From Verrucomicrobiia bacterium (GTDB lineage: Bacteria; Verrucomicrobiota; Verrucomicrobiia; Verrucomicrobiales; DEV007): a DNA stretch of 64,000 bases. The notes beneath the pieces were generated by a model. That model had not been told where the DNA came from and made no database searches. It saw only the letters and a list, made by a program, of their open reading frames with translations. The stretch's first letter is position 1, and every line of letters begins with the position of its first letter. Location: NCBI GenBank assembly GCA_030425385.1, contig JAUIAH010000007.1:1-64000 (forward strand), given 5' to 3'. The translations under genes were made by a program, and so were the position numbers. This document shows positions 1 through 7,701 of the stretch, piece by piece.

Positions 1-390
1 ACAACGACAAGAGCGCGCAGTAGAGGGCCACGTCTGTAGTCGCAAAGAGGTTGTCACTGGCTGAGCGTGGGTGAGGGTACGGTGGAAGAGTGCGTTCAGC
101 AGATGGAGACGCGCATAGGAAACGATATAATCGTAATGAAGGGACAGGGCCTTAATCGTAATGGCCTTGACGACCTCGCGCGCCCAACGGGCTTCCATAA
201 GATAAAGGACAGGGCCTCAGTCGTAGTCGCCGCGTGACCAAGACCTTGAACACCGGAAGCCGCTCCCTACAGGAGTCAGAGCCGGACAGCGGAACAGCAT
301 GGACGAAGCGTACACAGGGAAGTGAGGAGTTTAAAGGGACAGGAGAAATAATGAGAAAGCAGTTGTCAAGATCGAGAGGTGAGCGTATAG
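1..390. other. Left-edge stretch without a supportable gene
   Basis: No open frame here looks like a protein. From about 139 the sequence matches the 4.57-4.75 kb region: first the AAAGGGACAGGG-type repeat, then a stretch (about 197-330) shared with the intron remnant near 4.68 kb. It ends in a further AAAGGGACAGG motif at 333-343 just ahead of the RAYT gene. Positions 1-130 match nothing else I can see in the window. A GTGCG at 91-95 could be a group II intron 5' end, but this is a guess. Confidence 0.4.
139..196 (+). repeat. Dispersed repeat, copy A (GGGACAGGG family)
   Basis: About 58 bp, nearly identical to 4572-4630 and 4464-4522. It begins with AAGGGACAGGGC, continues with a TCGTAATGGCCTTGACGACC core and ends in CGCCCAACGGGCTTCC, which holds a small inverted repeat (CCCAACGGG). 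A shorter copy lies at 6044-6078. The GGGACAGG core recurs alone at 333-343, directly before the RAYT gene. RAYT transposases are known to act on REP-type repeats, so this family may be the substrate of the neighbouring transposase (inference). Confidence 0.7.
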
Positions 391-1437
391 GTGCTCAACA
401 TGAGAAAGCCTCGTCGCATGCTGTTAGTCGAAGGGTCGCAGTGTTTTCACGTCGTATTACGTGTCAATGGGCGGCATTCCCTGTTGGGTGAGGAGGCGAA
501 GGAGCGGTTTGCGAAGCTGCTGCGGAAGGTGGAGCGCTTTGCGAACGTGACTGTGGTGACGTGGACGATGCTGGACAACCACCTGCATTTGGTGCTGCAG
601 GTGCCGGAGACGATTGGGGTGGATGAGCTGCCGGAGGAGGAGTTCTGGGCGCGGTTGAGTGCGTTGTATTCGCGGGAGGAGATGGATGCGATTCGGGCGC
701 GGATCGCGTCGTTTTATAAGCTGAATGGGGGCGCGACGGCGGTGGTGCAGGAGAAGGCGTATCGGCAGGATTTCGTGAACCGGATGCATGATCTTTCGGA
801 GTTTATGAAGACTCTGTTGCAGCGGTTCACGGTGTGGTTCAACAAGCGTCATGAGCGGGTGGGGCGGCTTTGGGAACAGCGGTTTAAGAGCGTGGTGATT
901 GAGGGCGGTTGGGACGCCTTGATGACGGTGGCGGGGTATGTGGATCTGAACGCGGTGCGGGCGGGGATGGTGGAGGATCCGAAGGATTATCGGTGGTGCG
1001 GCTATGCGGAGGCAGTGGCGGGGAAACAGGCGGCGCGTCGTGGGTTGGGGTATTTGATGCAGGAGGAAGCGTTACGTGAGGGGCGGGCGATTCCGAATTG
1101 GCGCGTGGTGGGTCGGGAGTATCGGCGGGTGTTGTTTGGGATGGGGGAGGCGCAGGTGACGGCTAGTGGAGAGGTGGTGCGGAAGGGGGCGTCTGCGGAA
1201 GCGGTGGCGGCGGTGCGTGAGGCTGGAGGGGCGTTGTCGTTGGCGGCGCTGTTGCGGTGTCGGGTGCGTTATTTTACGGACGGGGTGGTGATAGGATCGA
1301 AGGGGTTTGTGGATGGGTTCTTTGAGGCGAAACGGGAGTACTTTGGGCCGAAGCGGAAGGATGGAGGACGGAAGATGCGTGGCGGGGATTGGGGGGAGCT
1401 GCGGTCGCTGCGCGACCTGCGGGAACGGTTGGAGTGA
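391..1437 (+). CDS. REP-associated tyrosine transposase (RAYT, Y1/IS200-like), copy 1
   Basis: HUH-type single-strand transposase of the Y1_Tnp family, about 348 residues, which is longer than classic IS200 TnpA and typical of the RAYT branch. The metal-binding HUH motif is seen as LDNHLHLVLQVP near residues 72-83. The catalytic Tyr is probably in the region around ARIASFYKLNG or the later RFTVWFNKRHERVGRLW block. The C-terminal half (VEDPKDYRW, GYAEAVAGK, the VRYF(T/S) segment) closely parallels the second RAYT at 42.7 kb, so the two are paralogues of one family. The frame opens at a GTG at 391, with an ATG at 400 that may be the true start. GGGACAGG motifs lie just upstream. The gene sits between pieces that look like the 5' and 3' parts of a group II intron remnant. 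RAYTs are usually domesticated and mobilise or maintain REP elements; this role is inferred. Confidence 0.88.
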   Translation: MLNMRKPRRMLLVEGSQCFHVVLRVNGRHSLLGEEAKERFAKLLRKVERFANVTVVTWTMLDNHLHLVLQVPETIGVDELPEEEFWARLSALYSREEMDAIRARIASFYKLNGGATAVVQEKAYRQDFVNRMHDLSEFMKTLLQRFTVWFNKRHERVGRLWEQRFKSVVIEGGWDALMTVAGYVDLNAVRAGMVEDPKDYRWCGYAEAVAGKQAARRGLGYLMQEEALREGRAIPNWRVVGREYRRVLFGMGEAQVTASGEVVRKGASAEAVAAVREAGGALSLAALLRCRVRYFTDGVVIGSKGFVDGFFEAKREYFGPKRKDGGRKMRGGDWGELRSLRDLRERLE

Positions 1438-1521
1438 TAGGGTCGGCTTTGCCGGAGAGGTCAGAAAGAGATAGGCGTTTGGACCACAGAAGACTCAGAT
1501 GGTCACAGATTGACGCGATCG

Positions 1522-1663
1522 GCTTGCATTAGGGCAAGGAGCTGCGAAGCTCTTGGCGGCAACCGAGCCGAGTGCGCGTTTCTCTGAGGAGCCTTGTGCG
1601 GGAAAACCGCACGCAGGGATCTGCGAGGTGGGCGCCCGGTGGCCGGTGTCCCTACCTCACTCG
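1522..1663 (+). ncRNA. Group II intron 3' end remnant (domains V-VI), copy 1
   Basis: Nearly identical to 5108-5250. Positions 1589-1622 form a 34-nt hairpin with the hallmarks of group II intron domain V: it opens with GAGCC containing the AGC triad, has an upper stem TGCGG/CCGCA capped by a GAAA tetraloop, and closes with a lower-stem strand ending ATCT. A domain VI-like hairpin follows, ending in CTACCTCAC. A complete intron would carry a reverse transcriptase upstream; here the RAYT gene occupies that place and no RT is seen. The element ends only 11 bp before the ATG of the next gene. It may be a fragment or a trimmed ribozyme. An Rfam group II D5 model would settle it. Confidence 0.55.
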
Positions 1664-1674
1664 CTTAGAGAATA

Positions 1675-2184
1675 ATGCTGGGAAACGCGACACGAATATC
1701 CAGTGCTGTTGCGGTTGTTTGTCTTATATTTCTGACGTTGTTCAATGGGCGAGGATTTGGAGCGCCGATCAGTCTCGATCTACATGATCGGAATCCCTTT
1801 GCATGGATTCTGCTAACTTCATTAGCCATCGTCATCGTGCTTCTAAGTGTTCACCTTTGGAAACGAGGGCATTCGATCCGCCCGGCATTATTGATTCTGG
1901 CGTTCCCCGCACTCCTGGTCTTAGCACTTACAAGTCCGTTCTCTCGGATTCATGGGGTCGTATTTCAATTTTTATATATAGGTTCCCTACTGTGGTTTGT
2001 GTTCTTTACTGCTGATGTGTTAGAAAACTTCGTTGCCGGTGCGCTCTTCATCGTGGTAAGCTTAATTGGATTAGTCATAATTGCTCCTGTCTTCGATCTA
2101 GGAGGAATGCAGAAGATTCTGATAGGATATGCCTTGATGTGCACGTGCCTTATCCAGAGAAGAGCTGGTTCCGCGTTGAAGTAG
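1675..2184 (+). CDS. Small multi-pass membrane protein, unknown
   Basis: 169 residues with about five hydrophobic stretches (SSAVAVVCLIFLTLF, ILLTSLAIVIVLLSV, ALLILAFPALLVLAL, FLYIGSLLWFVFF, GALFIVVSLIGLVIIAPVF), separated by short charged loops such as LWKRGHSIRP. I recognise no family. The ATG follows the end of the intron remnant by 11 bp, so the original promoter and 5' region have probably been displaced and expression may depend on the element. It is a single gene with no same-strand partner nearby. The next kilobase has no convincing gene. It could be a cargo-like gene of the accessory patch. Confidence 0.55.
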   Translation: MLGNATRISSAVAVVCLIFLTLFNGRGFGAPISLDLHDRNPFAWILLTSLAIVIVLLSVHLWKRGHSIRPALLILAFPALLVLALTSPFSRIHGVVFQFLYIGSLLWFVFFTADVLENFVAGALFIVVSLIGLVIIAPVFDLGGMQKILIGYALMCTCLIQRRAGSALK

Positions 2185-3132
2185 ACAGCTTCATCCTGGA
2201 CCGGCTATAGTTCAACAAGGCGAGGCTCCGAATCCTGGCTTCGGTCCGTTGTTAAAAAGCTACATTTTAACGCTAACGTACCCCAAGCAGGCGAAGTTCT
2301 CCAGCTGGGATTTGCTTCGCTTGGATGTTCTGGCTACGACGCCATGCGCACAGTGTTAGTTAGGCAAGGTAGAGCTGGAGTTTCTGCCGATTCCAGGAAG
2401 ACAATCTGCGATAAGGGCGCATTGACATTCTCGCTGTAGTCCTTGAGATTGCCGCCAATGAGAACACAAATCGCTGACGACTTGGCAGACCTCGTTCTCA
2501 CCGACTCAAATATGCAGACGGTGGATCACATCGACTGTGATTCACCTTTCTGCAAGCCATCCATCCTCCGCGCGCTCCGTGCCTCTGTGAGAGTTCTAGC
2601 TTTAACAGCATGGCGCTTATTGTCGGATCGCACCATTGCTGGCGCCGATTCACAACGCATGGACATCACGAAAGCCTTGCCTGCGAGGCAGGTGCCTTGT
2701 AAGATGTTGGCATAGAAAGTGTGCGGCCGGAACAAGGCGACCACCAGAGCCCGGCTACGGCCTGATGTTAGGATGACCTCGCTGGAATTCAAACACCAAC
2801 TCCGCGATCAACCCGCCCCACTTTACACACTCTCGTGGAGGCGATCTCGCACTCATACTATCTAAGTGGACCAAGAGAGACACTTGGTTGCTACATCGAC
2901 CTATGCGAAGGTCATCGCTTACCAGTTAGCTCCTGACTACTCCGGAAGCTAGAAGCCATGACATTGGCTTTAGCAGCAAATCAGCCAGCGAACTAAACGA
3001 CGCGCGGAACTCCGGCTCCGGTTTGTTCTTAGAATGCCTTTCGTTGACTCCGGCATAACCTCGGCGATTGCCGTCAGCCGGGGTTCAGTGGCCTTGATCG
3101 TTCTCCAATGAAAGCAGGCGCGAAGATCTAGC
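2185..3132. other. Gene-poor accessory stretch with imperfect hairpins
   Basis: About 950 bp in which I can support no gene. Short frames exist on both strands around 2443-2792 but overlap one another and show no domain, signal peptide or ribosome-binding site. Two imperfect inverted structures are visible. One at about 2208-2252 has arms AACAA..CCGAA and TTCGG..TTGTT. One at about 2267-2366 ends in GTTAGGC with an inner GCGAAG/CTTCGC stem. They faintly recall integron attC sites, but no integrase is present. Confidence 0.35.
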
Positions 3133-3161
3133 TTGCAATCAGTGCGTCATTGACGTATAGT
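3133..3161 (+). promoter_or_regulatory. Sigma70-type promoter of the toxin-antitoxin pair
   Basis: TTGCAA (3133-3138) and TATAGT (3156-3161) are separated by exactly 17 bp, a good housekeeping promoter match. The toxin ATG is at 3173, so transcription would start about 5 nt before the start codon, giving an almost leaderless mRNA. I see no Shine-Dalgarno sequence in that gap. Confidence 0.45.
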
Positions 3162-3172
3162 GGAATCGCTAG

Positions 3173-3490
3173 ATGACCTTCTATGAGACCGACATCTTCA
3201 CGGCACGCATTGTCGACCTTATCTCGGATGACTCCTACGCTGAGTTGCAGTCGGTTCTCATCACAGATCCAGAAGCTGGTGACCTCCTGCCTAGGTCACG
3301 AGGGCTTCGAAAGATTCGATGGCGTTCAGGAGGTAAGGGAAAGCGTGGCGGGATCCGGGTCATCTATTATTTGGTCCATCGCGAAGAGATCTTCATGCTC
3401 TATGCCTACCCGAAGAATGAACGGGAGAACATTTCCCAAAGTCAGGCGGCGAAGCTGAGAGACCTTGTAGAACACCATTTGAACTCATGA
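3173..3490 (+). CDS. RelE/HigB-type toxin of a type II toxin-antitoxin system
   Basis: 105 residues. The RelE/HigB fold is suggested by the central LRKIRWRSGGKGKRGGIRVIYYL block, in which basic residues precede a beta strand, then EEIFMLYAYPKNERENISQSQ and a C-terminal helix. Family members are ribosome-dependent mRNA interferases; the Arg/Lys-rich strand and the YPKNE segment are the expected active-site region. The stop codon overlaps the antitoxin start (ATGA at 3487-3490), so the two are translationally coupled. Toxin-first order fits HigBA-like modules. It has its own promoter just upstream. The antitoxin probably represses that promoter, as is known for HigA-type Xre proteins. Confidence 0.85.
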   Translation: MTFYETDIFTARIVDLISDDSYAELQSVLITDPEAGDLLPRSRGLRKIRWRSGGKGKRGGIRVIYYLVHREEIFMLYAYPKNERENISQSQAAKLRDLVEHHLNS

Positions 3491-3777
3491 ACGAACAAGA
3501 CTTCAACCAACTGTGTGAGAGCATCCGGCAGGCTGGAGAGATCAAGCAAGGCAAGCGGAAGCCATCACGAGAATTCAAGTATTCAAATCCAGACGTGAAA
3601 GCCATACGGGAGCGCCTTGAGCTTTCACAATCCCGGTTTGCTGCGATTATTGGAGTAAGCGTGCGGACATTACAAGGCTGGGAGCAAGGCCGCCGTGAGC
3701 CTGATGGGCCAGCGAAAGCTCTGCTGAGGGTTGTGGATAGAGATCCTGAAGCTGTTCTTCGGGCGCTCCACGCATAA
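3487..3777 (+). CDS. HigA-like Xre-family antitoxin
   Basis: 96 residues with a C-terminal helix-turn-helix: VKAIRERLELSQSRFAAIIGVSVRTLQGWEQGRREP (about residues 38-73) is a textbook Xre/Cro HTH. It is followed by PDGPAKALLRVVDRDPEAVLRAL, common in HigA/NadS-type antitoxins encoded after their toxins. The N-terminal 35 residues, charged and with no clear fold, probably wrap the toxin. The ATG overlaps the toxin stop by 4 nt. It should neutralise the toxin and autoregulate the promoter at 3133-3161. Confidence 0.87.
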   Translation: MNEQDFNQLCESIRQAGEIKQGKRKPSREFKYSNPDVKAIRERLELSQSRFAAIIGVSVRTLQGWEQGRREPDGPAKALLRVVDRDPEAVLRALHA

Positions 3778-3911
3778 CGAAGTGGAGAACAGATCGGCGC
3801 TGGCCGACCGCTCTCCCGGCCGGTGCTAAAACGACCACTTTGGCCAGAACACAAATCCAGAAGTCAGCCTCTATCGCCAGAGCGTCGGCAAGCCTTTAAC
3901 GCTGTTCTGTC

Positions 3912-4415
3912 ATGAATTTCTATCTCTATGAGCTACCGCTAGCGGCGTCGCCTAAAGTAGGGACAAGTGTGGAACTCGATGGCTGTGACGGATTCTTTGA
4001 TCAATCATTGAGTGCTGGCCTTGTAGGCACATCTCGGTGGGTTCTTGAAGAGGCAGAAGATGCACTTTGGGAATGCCACAGTCTCGAGGACATTCGAACG
4101 AATCTGGACATCCCTGCTTACCGAATTCAGATTCACGAATGTAACGACTTCTGGGGATCCGGGGAGATCGTCGAAGTATCGAGGTTCCTCGATTTGGCGT
4201 TTGCTGAAACCCGGTATCCACTTCCAGAGGAGCGTCTAGTCGAGAATTACATGAAAGCCCTTTCCCGCTCAGAGCCGTTTGTTGCGAGAGAGTATTTCTT
4301 TGAGCGAGCCATTTGTCCGAATGTGACTTGTGGGTTCCAGTTTCAGACGTGGTATCGCGTACTCGCTCTCAGGGGAAATGACAACGAATCGCGCATCATA
4401 GACTTCCCCGTCTGA
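3912..4415 (+). CDS. Hypothetical protein of the accessory region
   Basis: 167 residues, soluble and acidic, with no signal peptide or membrane segment. I recognise no family. The C-terminal part has a Cys pair in ICPNVTCGFQFQTWYRV that could be structural. It starts 135 bp after the antitoxin with no overlap, so it is likely a separate unit. Confidence rests only on the length of the frame and its ordinary amino-acid composition. Confidence 0.45.
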   Translation: MNFYLYELPLAASPKVGTSVELDGCDGFFDQSLSAGLVGTSRWVLEEAEDALWECHSLEDIRTNLDIPAYRIQIHECNDFWGSGEIVEVSRFLDLAFAETRYPLPEERLVENYMKALSRSEPFVAREYFFERAICPNVTCGFQFQTWYRVLALRGNDNESRIIDFPV

Positions 4416-4463
4416 TTAGGCGAGCTGCACCATTAAATCAAACAAGACAGCGAATAATAAAAT

Positions 4464-4522
4464 AAAGGGACAGGGCGTTAGTCGCAATAGCTTTGACGAC
4501 TTCGCGCGCCCAACGGGCTTCC
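4464..4522 (+). repeat. Dispersed repeat, copy B
   Basis: Second copy of the GGGACAGGGC repeat, about 90% identical to copy C, which follows 108 bp later in the same orientation. Between them is an extra lone AAAGGGACAGG (4551-4561), so the motif is present three times in 110 bp. Confidence 0.7.
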
Positions 4523-4571
4523 AAATCGGGAGTTAGTCGGAAAAGGTAATAAAGGGACAGGAAAAGATAAT

Positions 4572-4630
4572 AAAGGGACAGGGCGTTAGTCGTAATGGCC
4601 TTGACGACCTCGCGCGCCCAACGGGCTTCC
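4572..4630 (+). repeat. Dispersed repeat, copy C
   Basis: Third copy, nearly identical to copy A (139-196). The identity with the left-edge region continues past it through ATAAGATAA and on to GACCAAGACCTTGAACACC (about 4672-4690 versus 226-254), so the repeat is embedded in a longer duplicated segment with the intron remnant. Confidence 0.7.
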
Positions 4631-4676
4631 ATAAGATAAGGGGCATGGCCTCAGTCGTAGTCGCCGCGTGACCAAG

Positions 4677-5250
4677 ACCTTGAACACCATTGACGAGATG
4701 GATGGCGGAATAGCATCGGTGAAGCTAGACAGGGAAGTGAGCAGGCCGCAGGGAGGTTCGCACTCTCCTTAAGATTGAGACAGCCCCGTGAATGCGAAAT
4801 GTGTGAAGCCGACTTTGTAACGTCAAGGGGAAGGCAGCATCCTGACGACCGCAATGGCAAGGACGTGAGGGTTCCACCGGGTTCGAGCAAGATCGTGGCA
4901 TGTGCACAAAGAAGCGAATCAGATGAACCTCATACTGAGCGTGTGGCCGGTAGTGAGGCAGGCGGGAGCGAGAAGGAGTCAGACCCACCCATAGTAGTCA
5001 GAGACGGTAGGACCGATCACAAGGCGAAGGGGGAGGGCAGAGAGGCAACGCAAGCAAAGCACGCACTGCGGGAGACGAATGCTCACGATACCAGTGTCAA
5101 GCACCCTGCTTGCATTAGGGCAAGGAGCTGCGAAGCTATTGGCGGCAACCGAGCCGAGTGCGCGTCTCTCTGAGGAGCCTTGTGCGGGAAAACCGCACGC
5201 AGGGATCTGCGAGGGGAGCACCCGGAAACGGGTGTCTCTACCTCACTCGA
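4677..5250 (+). ncRNA. Group II intron remnant lacking its reverse transcriptase, copy 2
   Basis: The 3' end carries a domain V hairpin at 5175-5208 (GAGCC with AGC triad, GAAA tetraloop, closing ATCT). A domain VI hairpin follows at 5219-5234 (CACCCG-GAAA-CGGGTG), and the end is CTACCTCAC at about 5238-5247. The upstream 400 bp can be read as a protein fragment (SDPPIVVRDGRTDHKAKG) that resembles, from memory, the sequence ahead of intron reverse transcriptases. No RT domain is present, so the intron has lost it. The first part (4677-4750) also matches 230-330. It lies 10 bp upstream of the start codon of the next gene, the same geometry as copy 1. Loss of the RT means it could move only with help in trans. 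Confidence 0.5.
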
Positions 5251-5259
5251 TATAGAGAT

Positions 5260-5763
5260 ATGGAAGCAGACCTAGACGCTATTGATTGGAACGAGTTAAC
5301 TAAGTTCGGAGACACTGAGGGCTTCGCTGAATGGAGAATGGAACAGGAGGAAGAGCCAAATTGGATTCTGAGCGGAGAGAAGGTTGGCTGGATGAATGAT
5401 TCTGGCAGCACTTTCTTTGGGATTGCGGAGGCCCTTAACGAAATGGCAGGTGAGCTTCCTGAAGCGCAGCGCGAACTACTCGAAAACAGCTACCTCATAC
5501 TTTTTGCCGCCGGAGACGAATTCACGATAGAGGATATTCCCTGCATTCCCGACTCTTGCTATATCTTTGCACTCTCGCCTGAAAGAGTTGCCTCAATACA
5601 CGAAAGCATCAGCCAGCTAGACCGACAAGTCATCGTTAGGAAGGTCACAGAGTCGATGGAGGGCTTTGAGGCCGATTGGATATCTGATTTTTTCAATCAA
5701 ACCGACGCTGTGGTTAAAGCAGCCCTATCTAGAAACTGGGGTATTCTTGGATTCGCGGGTTAG
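5260..5763 (+). CDS. Acidic hypothetical protein
   Basis: 167 residues from the ATG at 5260. A longer in-frame opening reaches back into the intron remnant, but the intron's domain V-VI is there, so I chose the downstream ATG. The protein is acidic (EADLDAIDWNELTKFGDTEGF at the start, EQEEEPNW later), soluble, and has no recognisable domain. The start lies immediately after the intron-like 3' end, as for the gene at 1675. Confidence 0.5.
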   Translation: MEADLDAIDWNELTKFGDTEGFAEWRMEQEEEPNWILSGEKVGWMNDSGSTFFGIAEALNEMAGELPEAQRELLENSYLILFAAGDEFTIEDIPCIPDSCYIFALSPERVASIHESISQLDRQVIVRKVTESMEGFEADWISDFFNQTDAVVKAALSRNWGILGFAG

Positions 5764-5788
5764 ATATCGAACAAACACCTGAGGGGTT

Positions 5789-6031
5789 CTAGCAAGTGAT
5801 TTCGGTGGAATTGTTGGCAGAGTTATTTGCAGAATTCAGGAGATCATCGATGGGGCTACCGGCCTTCCGCAAGGCGGCAATGTAGGTCGTTTCATCGTAG
5901 GGCACACGATCTTTCCAGCACCGAAAGAGGATCCGGATCCACTTAAACGCCAAGGTCCGCAAAGCCGGGTATTGGCGCATCCCTTTCTCCTTTAGGTGAT
6001 CGTAACAAGCCCTCGCCCAAGTGCTCTTCAT
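5789..6031 (-). pseudogene. C-terminal fragment of an IS110-family transposase
   Basis: About 80 residues matching the end of IS110/IS116/IS902 transposases (Transposase_20 domain): WARACYDHLKEKG followed by LRTLAFKWIRILFRCWKDRVPYDE, the typical terminal block. The N-terminal DEDD catalytic domain and most of the C-terminal domain are missing. The 5' end runs straight into the GGGACAGGGC repeat copy D at 6044-6078. The tail NSANNSANNSTEITC is low-complexity. It is a dead remnant. Confidence 0.75.
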
Positions 6032-6043
6032 TAAGCCCAAAAG

Positions 6044-6078
6044 AAAGGGACAGGGCCATAAACGCAATGGCCTTGACT
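6044..6078 (+). repeat. Dispersed repeat, copy D (partial)
   Basis: About 35 bp beginning AAAGGGACAGGGC and continuing with an ACGCAATGGCCTTGAC core like copies A-C, then diverging. It lies at the broken edge of the IS110 fragment, which suggests that rearrangement occurred at the repeat. Confidence 0.6.
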
Positions 6079-6381
6079 TGCGTGCGATGGGCGGGCTCAG
6101 GGCTCGGCGGGTCTGCTTTTGTCCCGCGTCGCTTGAAGGAGGATGGCGCTGAGATCATGGTGCCCGTGCCAGCGGAGGGCGCGTTCGCAGTCTTTTGCGG
6201 AGACCGTGAAGCAGGCGATGGACGAGCGCTTTCCTCCGGCATGCCCTCCTTGGGGAAGGAAAGAAACGTGTCGCCTCGAAACAGCCGCTGCCCGTTCTCT
6301 GGGCGCTGGTGTGAGTGGGAGAGGGAGAGGGATCTGGTGGTTCTTCGGCTGTGGCGCGCTGAAGAATCCTATCGGACGAGT
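6079..6381. other. Intergenic stretch, no supportable gene
   Basis: About 300 bp downstream of the DUF1552 gene. Open frames exist on both strands but have unusual, arginine- and glutamate-rich composition and continue as antisense of the DUF1552 gene, so I do not call them. No clear terminator hairpin with a T-run is visible. Confidence 0.35.
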
Positions 6382-7701
6382 CTACGCCAGGTCGAGTGCG
6401 CCCCCCTGACAAAGCTTCGGATTGCCGAAGCTTTCCACATGGTGTTGGGCTCCGTGGGCAAAGGCCATCCAGAGGCGGTTGTGTGCCTCGTCGTCAAACT
6501 TGAGGCTGCGTCCCATCTCAAACCCGAAGCCGTCTCCGACGAGGACGAAGGGGATATTGCGCAAGGTGTGAGAGTTGCCTTTCCCGAGTTCGTTCGTCCA
6601 CACGATGGTGGTGTGATCGAGCATGGAGCCATCCGCTCCGGGCTCCGGGGTGTTGGAAAGCTTGGTCACGAGGTAGGCGAGTTGTTCAGCGAACCAGGTG
6701 TTGATCTTCACCAGCTTCTTCTGAGCATCTTCGTTGTCATCCGGTTCATGGGAAAGGCCGTGATGGCCTTCATTGATGCCTAGCCAACGCATCCGCGCCT
6801 GGCCCACGGAGTTTGTGTATTGCAGGGTAGACACGCGTGCCATGTCATTGGCGAAGGCATTGACCATGAGATCGATCTGCATGCGGGAGATCTCAGGGAT
6901 GTTGTCATTGGTATCCGACACGCCGGGCTCTAGTTCGGGAGCGGCGTGGTGCAGCTTCTGCTCTTCGGCCGCTTGGAGATCCGTTTCCATGGCACGGACG
7001 AAATCAGCGTGGTCTTCTAACAATTGGCGATCCTCCGCACTCACCATGCCCTTGAGGCGTTTCAAATCCGTCTGCAGATCATCAAGGATGCTGCCGAGGT
7101 GTTCGCGATCCTGCACCTGGCCATAGAGCTTGTTGAACATTTGATAGGGATCATCGATGGCGCCCACGGGTTTGTTAGGCCCCGAATAAACCATCCGCGT
7201 CCACGGATCCGCGCGATCAGGCACGCCGACGCCAAACTCGAGCGAACCGAAACGAGTGCGCGATTCTTCGCGGCTTTGATAGTGATTCTTGATCTCCTGG
7301 TCGATGGAGATGCCGCTGCACCAGCCCGCCGGGGTGTGGGATCCGCCTTGAATGTTGCCTGGGAAGAGTTCTTTCCCGGTGAGGAGACAGCTCATCCCTC
7401 TCATGTGACTATCACCATCACCGCGCACTTTGTTAGAGAGGCCGTGGAGCACGAGCATTCTGTCCCGATAGCTTTCGAGGGGCTTGAGGATTTCCTTGAA
7501 ATCGAAGTCTGTGCCGGTTGCGTCTGGCCAGAAGGCTTTCGGCACCGTGCCATTGGGACTGATCATGATGACAAGGCGCTGCTTCTTGCCGGAAGCCTGA
7601 GCTGCTCGGAGACTGGGAAGTCCCGAGAAGAAGGGGAGGGCGGCGGTCGACAGACCGATGTCGCGCAGGAATTGACGGCGGTTAGAGGTTCTTAGGTTCA
7701 T
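6382..7701 (-). CDS. DUF1552 secreted protein (Tat signal)
   Basis: About 439 residues from the ATG at 7701, chosen because [22 protein letters not shown] is a Tat signal (RRQFLRD) with a following hydrophobic stretch; a longer in-frame start adds 19 unlikely residues. The mature part has the DUF1552 hallmarks: [44 protein letters not shown], and near the C-terminus [15 protein letters not shown] and [10 protein letters not shown]. It overlaps the end of the upstream DUF1588/DUF1592 gene by 20 bp. These two families are almost always paired in Planctomycetes and Verrucomicrobia. Their function is not established; links to polymer degradation at the cell surface have been suggested. Confidence 0.9.
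   Translation of the reverse strand: MNLRTSNRRQFLRDIGLSTAALPFFSGLPSLRAAQASGKKQRLVIMISPNGTVPKAFWPDATGTDFDFKEILKPLESYRDRMLVLHGLSNKVRGDGDSHMRGMSCLLTGKELFPGNIQGGSHTPAGWCSGISIDQEIKNHYQSREESRTRFGSLEFGVGVPDRADPWTRMVYSGPNKPVGAIDDPYQMFNKLYGQVQDREHLGSILDDLQTDLKRLKGMVSAEDRQLLEDHADFVRAMETDLQAAEEQKLHHAAPELEPGVSDTNDNIPEISRMQIDLMVNAFANDMARVSTLQYTNSVGQARMRWLGINEGHHGLSHEPDDNEDAQKKLVKINTWFAEQLAYLVTKLSNTPEPGADGSMLDHTTIVWTNELGKGNSHTLRNIPFVLVGDGFGFEMGRSLKFDDEAHNRLWMAFAHGAQHHVESFGNPKLCQGGALDLA

Noticed and set aside
2205-2366. attC-like hairpins suggesting an integron cassette array
   Set aside because: The core sites match only partly, and no integron integrase is seen. The hairpins are imperfect.
4775-5173. 132-residue protein at 4.8 kb
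   Set aside because: It lies within the group II intron remnant and reads as degenerate intron sequence without a domain.
6067-6783. Plus-strand frame of 238 residues over the DUF1552 3' region
   Set aside because: It is antisense to a clear DUF1552 gene for more than half its length and its composition is unlike a protein.
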